NCBI GenBank assembly: GCA_022036555.1
Contig: CM039141.1
Span: 6,731,773-6,795,772 of the forward strand
DNA: 64,000 nucleotides
DNA from: Microstegium vimineum
Taxonomy: Eukaryota > Streptophyta > Magnoliopsida > Poales > Poaceae
Direction: 5' to 3'
This document shows, piece after piece, positions 33,401-42,833 of the stretch. The notes beneath the pieces are model-generated. The model was given only the letters and a program-made list of their open reading frames with translations, searched no databases and had not been told where the DNA came from. The position numbers were made by a program, and so were the translations under genes. Numbering within the stretch: position 1 is the first letter of the stretch; each line of letters begins with the position of its first letter.

Positions 33401-36400
33401 AGCACATCCTCCGCCCGGTACTTCGCCTTCTTTGGGAATGACATCCTCCGCTGCTTCCCCGCCAGGCAGCTGTCGCACAGCTCGCCGGCGTGCTTGATCA
33501 GTGGTAGGCCCACCACCATCTTCTCTAGCCGTTCGAGCGCCTCAAAGCTCAGGTGGCCGAACCGGCCATGCCAGAGCCATGGTTCCTCCGCGCTCACTGC
33601 AGCTAGGCACACAGGCTGCTCCACCTTGAGGTCTAGGAGATAGAAGCGATTCCGAGAGCGCGATACCTTGGCTAGAAGACGCTGCTCTCTGTCCTTGATC
33701 CTCAGCACGCCGTCGCGGATCAGGACCTCCGCGCCGTGCTCGTCGAGTTGCCCCAAGCTGACGATGCTTGAGCGCAGCTCCGGGATGAAGTAGACCTCGC
33801 TCAGCGCACGGTGTTCGCCGTTCCGGCATCTGAACACGACGGTTCCTTGGTCGCGGATTTGGACCCGCGAGCCATCGCCGAACTTGACCGATCCGGTCTT
33901 GCGTTCGTCGAGGTTGGAGAACGCGGCACGGCAACCTATCATGTGGTTGCTGGCCCCGGAGTCGAGGTACCACCTCTGCTCCAGGCTGCCGCCGACAGCG
34001 CCTAGGTGGACCTGCGCGCGCGGCTCGTCGAGGTGGACAGCCGGCGGCGCAGTCCCCTGCTCCACCTTCTCCTCTACTTCGCCTTCCTGCAGCGCGCAGT
34101 ACTCACCCATCAGCAGCGCGCATTCGTCGTCGCTGTCGTCCCGAGCCAGGTGCGCCTCTTCCTTCCTTCTTCTTCGGCTTCTTCTCCGGGCACTCCCGCG
34201 CCCAGTGCCCTACCTTCCCGCATCGCCGGCAGGCGTTCGGGTCGGTGCGGCGCTTGTTCTTCTTGTCCGCCGATGCCTTGTCGCGCGGCTTGCCGCCTTC
34301 GCCTTTGCGGTCACCACCGCTGCTCCGGCTGTTGGAGCCTTCCCCGGGCCTGCGCTTGTCCTTCATCCGCGCAGCCCACTCCTCCTCCGTCAGCAGCAGC
34401 TGACCCTTCGCCTTCTCCGCCGGCGCGCGATCCTCCACCGCGCGCAGCCGCCCAGTCACGTCCTCGAGCGAAAGCGTGGACAAATCCAGCATCGTCTCGA
34501 TGGACAGAGCGAGCTGGGCGTACTTGGCTGGCACGTCGCGCAGCAGCTTGGCGACGACGTCCTCGTCTTCCATCAGCTTGCCGTAGGTGGAGAGCTAGCC
34601 TGCCAGCGACTGCAGACGCAGCGCGAAGTCCTCCACCGTCTCCCCGGACTTGAACCGGAGGTCGTCGAACTCTCGGCGCAGCTGCTGCGCCTTGGCCTTC
34701 TTGGCCCGCTCCGAGCCGACGCGGAAGGACACCAACATCTCCCACGCCTCCTTGGTCGTGTCCTTGCGACTGATGGCCTCATGGTACTCGCTGGGCGTGG
34801 ACGCCATGAGCGCCTCCATGACGCCCACCTTCGCATCCTCTCCAGCGTTGCCGGTCTCCACGGCAGCCCACCACATCCGCGCGCGCAGCTTCCACTTCAT
34901 GTGGACAGACCACTAGCCGTAGTTGGTGCGGGTGAGCATTGGCCAGGAGATGGCTCCGCCGAACTCCCGCACCGTGCGCACCTCCGCCTGGGGTTGAACC
35001 ACCAACGGTTGTGCCGTCGTCTCGTCCTTCCCCGAACTGCCATCCTTCTTGGCCCCAGCGGCTCCGTCCATTACCGGCGGTTAAGCGCAGCAAGGATCAA
35101 AGCTCTGATACCAATTGTTGGCACTTGCACCCAATGCCCAGGTGAGCAGCACCTGCTCTCCTCTCCTCTCCCTCTCCCCTGCTCCAAGGTAGAAGAAGAG
35201 CTTGAGCTCTCTGCACACACACACAGTTTCTATGTTGGCTGAAACTGAGCACTCAAATGATGGCTGAGAAGTTGCCCTTTCCATTGCTATTCCATAGGAT
35301 TATATACACAATACTTGTACCATACAAGGTACAATACTACCTACTCCTTACACCTAAGGTACATGGCTTAGATCAGCCATTCCTACTCCTAGTACCAGCC
35401 ATTCCTACACCTAAGGTACGTGGAGATGACGAAGATCAGGCCGCCGGTGGCGGCGTGGTGGACGGTGGCGGCGACAACGTAGTGGAGGGCAGCGAAGAGA
35501 TCGAACCAAAGATCTCTGATACCAAATGTTATGGTGCCTGCTGGGATCGAGAGGAGGGAGTTGCGGGAGCTGCAGAGATGGATCGAGAGGAGGGAGTTGC
35601 GGGAGCGGCAGAAGGGGTTTCCTTCTAATCTTATTTAGATTGATACATCTCCTCTCATTATATAGAGAGGATTTACTTGGCCCCTAAGCAAGCGACTAAT
35701 TAACCCTAATGGGCTAAGGCCCAATAGGCCCTTGACTCTCCTAACACACAGATATGTAATTCGTAACAAGGAAAAGAATATAGTACAAACCTGGTATATG
35801 ATTTGCATGCACTGGCCCCAGAACCCAGCTCTTCTCTCATTCACTATTTGTTCATAATAGTTCACCATCATATTTGTCTCATCTTTTTTCCTCTCTCCAG
35901 AAATGGAATTGGAAACATCTAAATTTTCAACATCAGCATTAAGAAATCCATGGGATTCATCGGCTTTTCTCAAACTTTTCCTTGAGTAAACCCAACATCC
36001 ATGGGCTGATATAGCTGTGGCAAACTAAAAGTAACACGCCAAAGGTAAATAAATAAAAAAGTGAAGTCAACAAAAGGTTAACAAACGAACTAGAATTCTT
36101 CAAAAACTGATTGCTGTTAGTAAAGTGGCAGTGGAACACAGAAAGAAGCAGTGCACATACCACAAAATATATGGTGACTAATAGAAATGTCCACCTGCAA
36201 AACCATTTCGAAGAATAAAGTTTGGAGTCAAAATGGGAGTTAAGAAACAAGCAACACAAGTAACAGCACAAAGCAGCTGATAAGAGTGTGACCAAGTGCA
36301 CGCCAGCAGCCAGCTAGTGTGTATATGTTGGGGGGTGGGGGGGCATGAAGCTTTAGGTCTGTTAGCAGTATGAAATAGTTAATTGGGAAGCCTATCTGTT

Positions 36401-37025
36401 GGCTCTGTTATTTTAAGTATGGTTGCGCCGAAAGGTCCTTACTTCCTCAGCCATGTGCTTAGCCCAAGTTGCTAGGTACACGTACACCCTAGAGAGAAAA
36501 TTGCTATTATAGGACTCGAAAAAATGGTCTTCGCTATAATAACAATTTTCTCCACCCTAGCTCGAACCACATTGTAAAATGTCATACACGCAAGTAAGAT
36601 ATGGCAGCAGGAATTAACAATTAAGTGTGTAGTAGTACCACTTGTCTGTTCTTAGCATTAGCAATTACGTAATCCGAGAGAAAAAGGAAGTAGGACGACT
36701 TGAGAAGGAGGATGGAGGAGGGACCGTACTGAGTGTAGAAGTAGAAGTAGGTGAGGCCGTGCCCGTGCGCGACGAGGAGGCGCGCGAGGAGCGCGACGGT
36801 GGCGGCGAGAGCGAAGGCGCGGTAGGCGAGGAGCCAGCCCGGGTGGAGGCGCGCCCAGCAGGGGACCCAGAGGTCGGCCGCGCGCAGGGGCGGCGCCGCT
36901 CTCCGCAGCCGCGGCAGCAGCGCCGCTGCGACCGCCGTGGGGAGCGCGATGAGCGCGCCGCAGACGAAGACCTGCCACCGCAGCCAGTACGCCGCGCCGT
37001 CCGCCGGCGACAGCGACAGCGACAT
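27470..37025 (-). CDS. Multi-pass membrane protein of the plant rolling-stone-like type
   Basis: Seven exons join in frame to 300 residues: 37025-36730, 36194-36161, 36024-35791, 29061-28972, 28465-28400, 28323-28229, 27557-27470. Exon 1 encodes two hydrophobic segments (WQVFVCGALIALPTAVAAAL; AYRAFALAATVALLARLLVA) and ends LTYFYFYTQ. Exons 2-3 give WTFLLVTIYFVFATAISAHG and a hydrophilic loop with a phosphorylatable Ser/Thr-rich part. Exons 4-6 give further membrane segments (TMLTDVTFWGLLVPLF; MHTLNVVFLFIDTVLNNM; MAFFIFWSCAYVTFQW). This layout fits a conserved but functionally uncharacterised plant family of six to eight membrane spans. Intron 3 is 6.7 kb because it holds a nested LTR retroelement. 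The last exon keeps WWPYPFLDLSS but then diverges and stops early, so the final membrane span may be lost. Family assignment is from recalled pattern only. Confidence 0.8.
28034..28237 (-). repeat. ~100-bp tandem duplication spanning the exon 6 donor of the membrane-protein gene
   Basis: Two copies (about 28034-28133 and 28134-28237) share taaaccaaaggcattctatt and aaatttaccaggata with few differences. On the gene strand each copy ends with TATCCTG|GTAAATTT, so the 5' splice site and the last bases of the sixth coding exon (28323-28229) are present twice. The upstream copy, used in the model, is the one joined to the full exon. Confidence 0.85.
30300..34110 (-). pseudogene. Copia pol: protease, integrase, reverse transcriptase, RNase H (broken)
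   Basis: From high to low coordinates: protease with YLDSGASNHM; integrase with its HHCC zinc site (HGRFGHLS, CDSCLAGK) and a core containing DYSPQQNG-type PYSPQQNGVVERRN; reverse transcriptase with WVFKVKRDERG, KTAFLNGDL and catalytic YVDDLIVTG; RNase H with STCEAEYVAA and DNQLAIALAKNP; stop at 30300-30302. Three breaks are visible. A ~440-bp repeat insertion separates integrase from reverse transcriptase (32176-32611). The integrase catalytic-region word SNRGGEF has N where D is usual. One base is missing near 31405. Not functional. Confidence 0.85.
32169..32618. mobile_element. Small repeat element inserted in Copia pol
   Basis: The element (about 32176-32611) is flanked by tatacct at 32169-32175 and 32612-32618, a 7-bp match or an 8-bp one with one mismatch, which suggests a hAT-type insertion. 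Both ends are full of cgtgcc/ggcacg words in inverted arrangement; the middle (about 32320-32430) is AT-rich. It has no coding capacity and splits the pol frame. Confidence 0.6.
34103..35071 (-). pseudogene. Copia gag with zinc knuckle, two in-frame stops
   Basis: The frame starts at ATG 35071 and carries a gag-type helical region (AWEMLVSFRVGSERAKKAKA). It ends with a nucleocapsid zinc knuckle, CRRCGKVGHWAREC. In-frame TAG stops occur near 34914-34916 and near 34594-34596, so the full gag cannot be made from this copy. It overlaps the start of the pol frame near 34103-34110. Confidence 0.8.
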
Positions 37026-38059
37026 CGCGCCGAGGGCGGGTACACTAGCTTCGGCTCGGGGCGGGTGGGAGTTGGGTACTTGGGTCGACCGCCACCGCGA
37101 GCAGCAATTCAATGCGACGACGACGAGGCGGGGGAGGGAAGTGGAATTCTTGGGCCGCGTTCCGGTTCCGGGCCGGTCGGGCTGGACCTGGACTGGACGG
37201 GGAGTTCGTTCTGGATTTGGCGCCGGCTGACGGACTTCTAGAAACACACAGTTGGATCCTGACGTCACTACATACGTGTCAGATCACGTCGAGGTCGAGC
37301 AGTTTTGTTGTAGCGTTAGTTTTTCAATGTCTCCTGGTTTCTTCGAGCGAAAACGTTTTGTGAGCTAATTTGCATAATAAAACTAAAAGCTCTATATTTA
37401 AGGGATATTTTCTTGAAACACAATATAGACCCAAGCGCTCGTACGTGTATACAAATTCAACCTTGTAATAATGTGTCACGACACGTAAAATATACTACTA
37501 AAAGGATAGCATTAAAATGCTTCCTTTATTTTTGAAAAATAAAGTGCGATGGGTTTGGGTTTTCTAAAATCTTGGAATTTGAGAACGATTACGTATCACT
37601 AGGTATTAGGTTTTTTTAGGGATTTGCTAAATTTTATGTGCCTGAATTTTTGTTTTTTTAGACGACGGTTATTGCATATATTTTATACTACTAATATTGT
37701 AGTTTTAATTTATTGTAATTTGTGTAGACACAGTCTGTAATTTTGGTTTCAGAAATAAAAAATATGTTAAATAAACTTCAAACCTGACAAAATTATATAT
37801 ATATATGTATATATTGGTACAAAGACAATTTAACAATTACAATTATTTTTATAGGAGCACAAAGACAAAAATTTAATATGTTATAATACAAAGATAAATA
37901 ACAAAATACAAAATTAACAACTAACTTATACTAGTTGGTGATATATTAGTGTTTCCTGAAATCATCTTAAATTGCAGGCACCTAAACTATAGGAAAAGTG
38001 GTTGTTTATTAGAAAAAAATATATTTCTACTAACTCTAACAAAAAAAGAATAACTACCG

Positions 38060-38495
38060 CTGTGGATTGCACTATAGGAAAAGTTTTCATGAAGTTGTGA
38101 TTTGCACAGGATACGTTCTTCACTTGGCAACGTATCATGTGCAAACCACAACCTTTGTGAAAACTCGTGTAAATCATGGCAAAAAAACGTCTAAATTCAC
38201 CCCCAAAATCACACATGTAGGTGAAATAATGATACACATCTTTGTAAAATATCTTGTCTAAATTCGATTTTATTTGTGAGATATAAAAATAAAAAAATTC
38301 AAGCCAGAAAGGTGTCCAAATGATTTGTTAGAAATTTATTATTTTTATATCTAACAAACGAAGTCGAGTTTGGATAAGATATTTTACAAGGTTACATATC
38401 ATCTACATGTGTGATTTTTTTTATGAATTTAGATAACTTTTTTATCATGGTTTGTACCGGTTTTCATGAAGTTATGGTTTGCACATGATATTGTC
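38060..38495. repeat. Long foldback repeat
   Basis: The arm of about 38117-38290 (containing tcatgtgcaaaccacaac, caaaatcacacatgtag, gtaaaatatcttgtctaaat) is mirrored by 38325-38495 (containing aagatattttacaaggtta, ctacatgtgtgatttt, gtttgcacatgat). A second short inverted piece lies at 38080-38115. The length and AT-rich interior suggest a MITE with long terminal inverted repeats; I cannot fix a target duplication. Confidence 0.65.
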
Positions 38496-38931
38496 TTTAA
38501 CAACTTATATGCATATAAAAAAATATAGTAATACATTTTGCTTCATTGAATCTTTTAGTTTTAGTCAGTTCATTAAAAAAAATTATACTAAACCCTTGAT
38601 TTGACCCTTCCGTGTGGAATCTTGAGGTCAAGCCACTCCTTGATCCCCCCCCCCCCCACCCCACCCCAAAAAAATCTCCTGCTTGAAGGGTTACACCTAA
38701 TAAACCGATTTTAATTGTTTTTACTATTTTATTATGAAAGAAAAAATAATGTAAGTTTTTAAAATAGACTAACAACAAATTCATGTAATAAATTCAATAC
38801 GATAGCGATAGCTTATGTTAAGTTGAGGACTTGTACCTGGATGAACATATACCACCATCACGTAGTAAAGAACTCAACCGACTAAACCATGCTCAATTCA
38901 TATATTTTTTTTGTGAAATCAATTCATATAT

Positions 38932-38935
<4 letters not shown>

Positions 38936-38987
<52 letters not shown>
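38936..38987. repeat. (GA)n microsatellite
   Basis: About 26 uninterrupted GA units. Its length is likely polymorphic. Confidence 0.95.
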
Positions 38988-38989
<2 letters not shown>

Positions 38990-39251
38990 TCCCCTTGTTT
39001 GAAACACGTTCTTTTTATATTTTATGAATTAGCTTTGTCCTAAAAAAATATTGTCCGCCCGGTGGCAGTTAGATAAGCACGTGGCCTTAGCAGTTTAAGT
39101 ATTTAACGACGAATATATTGTTCAATCAGCGTAACGAATCTATTCAATTCAATGAAATATAAACAGATACTACGGTTGGTTGTGAATTGTGATCCAAACA
39201 AACTCTCAATAGGCCGGTACTATTTTATCTCTACGAACGCCCAACTTCTTC

Positions 39252-39262
39252 CTATATATATA
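39252..39262 (+). promoter_or_regulatory. TATA box of the 39.3-kb LTP-like gene
   Basis: The word ctatatatata lies about 75 bp upstream of the ATG at 39335, a normal distance for a plant core promoter with a short leader. Confidence 0.6.
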
Positions 39263-39334
39263 GATTTGATAGTCGCCTTCGTCGAACGTCAATCATCTCA
39301 TCATCATCAAATCATACCAAAGCCCAAAAGCCAA

Positions 39335-39929
39335 ATGGCTCCATCCAACAAGAGCTTCCTGGTCGTCTTGCTCTTGGCCGCCGTCACGCCATGGTCATCG
39401 TCGGCGTTCTCGTTCCCTCCAATCTTGCCATGCATACCGGGGTTCCCTCGGATCCCACTGTTCCCTTGCATAGAGCCGCCGCCTCTGAACCCGCCGCCGA
39501 CGGAGTGCCGGTCGCACCTGATGAAGATGATGCCCTGCGCGGGCTACCTCACCAACAGCAGCGTCACCGTGCCTCCCACCGCGTGCTGCGACAGCTTCGG
39601 CAAGATCAGAGAGGACTTGGCAGCGATATGCCTCTGCCACGTCGCCAACGGCGACATCCAGCAGCTGCTGCCGGCGCCCATGATCTTCGAGCGCATGCTC
39701 GCCGTCACGGACCAATGCGGCGTCAATCAACGGATGGAAGCGTTGGTCAAACACTGCGACGGTATGTGTGACTGTGTGTGATAGCCTGACATTGTTATTG
39801 CAAAAAAGGTTTTAATTTCAACTGATTTGTCATCGATAACTAATGTGTCATCGATTGGATTGGATCTAAACAGAGTTTGAAGGCGTGCCGCCCATGACGC
39901 TCCCTAGTCCTCCACCGTCAGCAGCTTAG
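39335..39929 (+). CDS. LTP-like 8-cysteine secreted protein (intact cluster member)
   Basis: Exons 39335-39761 and 39874-39929 give 160 residues. A signal peptide (FLVVLLLAAVTPWSSSAFS) is followed by a Pro/Phe/Ile-rich segment. The 8-cysteine fold of the lipid-transfer/protease-inhibitor family then follows: C...C, CC (TACCDSF), CxC (ICLCHVANGDI), C...C. After the last Cys the second exon adds a Pro/Ser tail (VPPMTLPSPPPSAA). Such proteins are secreted to the cell wall and may bind lipids; the ligand is unknown. The splice junction converts the unspliced ending into the EFEGVPP tail shared by related genes. Three relatives occur within 8 kb. Confidence 0.88.
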
Positions 39930-40808
39930 GTATTCTTAATTTTTTTTCAATATTTTCTTTTTAAAAAAATATTTTATTTTCTGGAAGATGTGCAGTTCCT
40001 GCCTTCCTGTTAATTAGTATAACATATATGTTCTGAGTTCTGGTTGTTTTTTTGCAGCATCAGGACGTGGTGTTGATCGATCAATTCTCTTTGGATGGAG
40101 AACAATAAAGCAGCAGATTGCAGACATGGCTATGTCTGTTTCAACATAGTAGTAGCACTGTAGTAGTAGAATAGAAGCGTGGTAGCTAGGTTTAAGATCT
40201 CTTGGAAGTCATATGGATTCTTTGAATTATGTGCAATAAATACATTGTCATCCTTTCTGGAACTTATGATGCATATCTTGTTTCTTTTTTTACTGAAGTC
40301 AGCAGAGAGATCTTTACCTTTTTTGTGTGCATATCTGGACAAAAAAAAGAGGATGCAGGAGTTATAAGGCCTAAGGCCTAAACAAAACAAAGAAAAAGAA
40401 AACTTATGAAAATTACATCTAAACAAAAGAGAGAAAAAACTTATGAAAATTGCATAGAAATAAGGATTTTAAAAGGGGTTGTTTGCTCCTGCTTTTGCTC
40501 TATGAAGTTTTTAGTAAATAAAGATCTGCTTGAACTCCTTGAATAATGTAACGTTATAAATCTAATCGTGAAATTAGCGCTACCTCACTTGGATCGAGGC
40601 AGCCTAATTAAGCACCAACGTGTGTTCATGGCGAGCTCTGAATCTGAACAATCTTTGGACATTCAGATCTTTGCATATTCATCTAAACTGACAGAGGGAA
40701 GATATCTTTTTTTTTCTTTTCAACACAAAAGACCACGGCACAGATTGGTTTTACAATAATTAAGGGGCGATGATACCCCTTTTTAACATATACTTAATAC
40801 TTATAATA
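39930..40808. other. 3' flank of the LTP-like gene
   Basis: Probable 3' untranslated region to about 40250, possibly with a further 3' untranslated exon after the cag at 40058-40060. The remainder is AT-rich spacer with no recognised feature. Confidence 0.4.
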
Positions 40809-41913
40809 GGCACAACAGCCGTTTTGGCCCCTCAACTATTACCGAAGGCTCAAATTGGCCCATAAACTATCAAAACGACCACTTTGACAACTCAACTATC
40901 ACGAAAGGCTCAAATTTGTCCCTAAACTATCAAAACGACCACTTTGACCCTTAAACTTATGATTTTTGTCTCAATTTCATTCATTATCCCTGATCGATGG
41001 ATACATGGATAGATGAACTGCGAAAAGGTCGAAACCGTCCCTCGTTATTTTCTTTACTTGTTGACTGCTCACGGCGTTTCCAACCCTATCGTTTGTTTTA
41101 AAATACCAAAATCTGATTTAATGTTAGAGAGTCATAAAATAATTTGTTTTCGAAACCGGTTTTGTTTTGCCAAAAATTGTTTTACTACAATCATGATATA
41201 CCTTTATATTACTCGCTTAGAATATTTAAAGCTTATATGATCTCATAAAATTCAAAACTAGGTTAAAGTGAAATAGTGGATGCAAATGGAGGTAAATTCT
41301 AGTCTAGCTTAACCAGGTAAACTCCATGTGTTTTGTAAAATCATGCTACGGTACATCATCATATATGGTTGCCGACAACGATTTGTACTACATGACCCAC
41401 ATGGAGGACGACGCCGACTAGAAATATCATGTCTCATGTGGATAGCTCATCATAAAGAGTAACTCCTCAAATTTGCATCCAAGTTATATGTTTTGTACTA
41501 TATTTGTTTTGAGATATTATTCTCTACTATATACCTTCAACGATCTGTGTTCATTAATTTTTCTAAGTTAAAATAAATTTTTTAATGAATTTTCTAACAT
41601 TAAATCATGTATTGGTATTTTTAAAACAAACGGTGAGGTTGGAAGCGTTGTTAGCGGCCAACAAGTAAAGAAAATAATGAGGGGCTTTATCGACCTTTCC
41701 ACAATCCATCTATCCACGTGTCCATCGATCAGGGATAATGGATCAAATTGAGACGAAAATCATAAGTTTAAGGGCCAAAGTGGCCGTTGTGATAGTCCAG
41801 GGGCCAATTTGAGCCTTCGGTGATAGTTGAAGGGTCAAAGTGACCGTTTTGATAGTTTAGGGGCTAATTTGAGCCTTCGGTGATAGCTGAGGGGCCAAAA
41901 CAGCTATTGTGCC
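40809..41913. mobile_element. Non-autonomous element with ~330-bp terminal inverted repeats
   Basis: The left end (ggcacaacagccgttttggc) is matched by the complement of the right end (ccaaaacagctattgtgcc). The inverted repeats run inward about 330 bp, to ctctaaca-type sequence on both sides. Each arm contains two tandem copies of a ~59-bp unit (ctcaactatcaccgaaggct type). Long inverted repeats suggest a Mutator-like element. Flanking 9-mers (cttataata left, tacttaata right) are similar but not identical, so the class is not proven. The centre is AT-rich and non-coding. Confidence 0.75.
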
Positions 41914-42224
41914 TACTTAATATATGTATTACAGCAGTTCAATACTTCAGTTTCAACTATTGCTCCTCATGAACACTTACAGTGAAGTCATATCTGAAGA
42001 CACCTATTGAAGTACCATCATAACTTTAGAAGTAAAACATACTAGTAATTCAAGGATCCAAGGCTTGTAGAAGTTAAGTAAAACATACTAGTAATTTTAG
42101 GCTTGAAGAGTTAAGCAAGCTAGGCAATAAGACTTGGCCAAGCTGGCATTGTGGCTGGATGAGGTTGCATGAGGCGTTGAGGCCTAGGGCAAAGGCCTCA
42201 CTGGCGGCGGGGACGGCATAGGCG

Positions 42225-42833
42225 TCACCGCGGTGACAGTGGGGACGGCATAGGCGGCGATGGAGGTGTCACCGGCGGTGACAGAGGCCTAGGCGGGATG
42301 GTGGAGATGGGTGGCACAGGTCCAACTGTGGTGTACAAAAGAAATTAATTAGAAGGTACTGGCATTAACAAAACAAAAGAAATTATAAGGTATTAGCACT
42401 AATTAACAAAAATCATATATATAGTAATAGCTGGAAAAAAAACTACCGAAACACATGGCAGGGAGCTGAGGTGGCACGATCGCCCAGCACGCAACAGGTA
42501 GCAAAGCCAGTCGGATGGGGTCGATATTAATGCCCAAGAACTCGTTGATCTCGCCGCCAATGGCGTGGCTGAGGCAGATGGATGCAGGCGTGCCGAGAAC
42601 CGCCCTCAGGGGCCACAGCAGCTCGCCGGAGGGCCGGAGATAACCGTTCCGGTCATCAGGAATGGAGTGCAGTAGCTCAGCTCCATTAACGTCGACGCAC
42701 AGCCCCTCGGCCTGCCGTACGGTGTTGGCGGTGTTGGCGGTGGTGGCGGCGGCGGAGTGGCCGCAGCTTGATAAAGCGCTGCCATCGCTACGACGACAGC
42801 CGTGGCGAGGAAGGAAACAATGGATGTTGCCAT
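42225..42833 (-). CDS. LTP-like 8-cysteine protein, one frame break
   Basis: Exons 42833-42447 and 42325-42225. It starts with a signal peptide (SIVSFLATAVVVAMAALYQA) and a Pro-rich stretch, then CASTLMELSYC, ASCCGP, and after one missing base (C-run near 42608-42612) continues LRAVLGTPASICLSHAIGG, then ALLPVACWAIVPPQLPAMCF. The second exon gives VGPVPPIST and a Pro-rich tail. With one base restored the length is 162 residues. The family CxC motif reads CLS here, so one of the eight cysteines is lost. A TATA-like ttataaat lies upstream on the minus strand at about 42881-42889. It is either a decaying copy or a gene with a sequencing error; the CLS change is a substitution and points to decay or altered function. 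Confidence 0.7.

Larger units (their letters stand above)
29841..35402 (-). mobile_element. Inner Ty1/copia retrotransposon, degraded
   Basis: The 3' LTR is 29841-30274 (434 bp, TG..CA on the minus strand). The 5' LTR is 35116 to about 35402, with its outer ~150 bp missing. The primer-binding site TGGTATCAGAGC (initiator-Met tRNA type) is at 35113-35102, and a polypurine AGGGGAAGAAT precedes the 3' LTR. The order gag, protease, integrase, reverse transcriptase, RNase H is that of Copia. In the ~285 bp of LTR that align, I count four substitutions plus a CA-repeat length change, so the insertion is young. In-frame stops, a frame break and a MITE insertion make it non-autonomous. Confidence 0.9.
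29468..35751 (-). mobile_element. Outer LTR retroelement, non-autonomous shell around an inner Copia
   Basis: LTRs lie at 29473-29775 (3' LTR) and 35527-35746 (5' LTR); both begin TGTTATGGTG and end CTCCTAACA on the + strand. A perfect 5-bp target duplication, cacag, flanks the whole (29468-29472 and 35747-35751). The primer site TGGTATCAGAG (minus strand) adjoins the 5' LTR at about 35513-35525. A purine-rich AGGGGATTGTAG precedes the 3' LTR. Between them only about 65 and 125 bp appear to belong to this element; the rest is the inner Copia. The LTRs differ by an ~80-bp length change and scattered bases. It lies in intron 3 of the membrane-protein gene, in the same orientation as that gene. 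Confidence 0.85.
37026..39334. other. Intergenic spacer with foldback and microsatellite
   Basis: AT-rich spacer between two divergent genes. It contains a foldback sequence at about 38060-38495, a poly-C tract at about 38646-38659 and a GA microsatellite at 38936-38987. The first 250 bases are GC-rich and are the leader of the minus-strand membrane-protein gene. Confidence 0.5.

Noticed and set aside
33884..35242. A 452-codon plus-strand frame over the Copia gag region
   Set aside because: It is the antisense of gag and pol, which have clear motifs on the minus strand.
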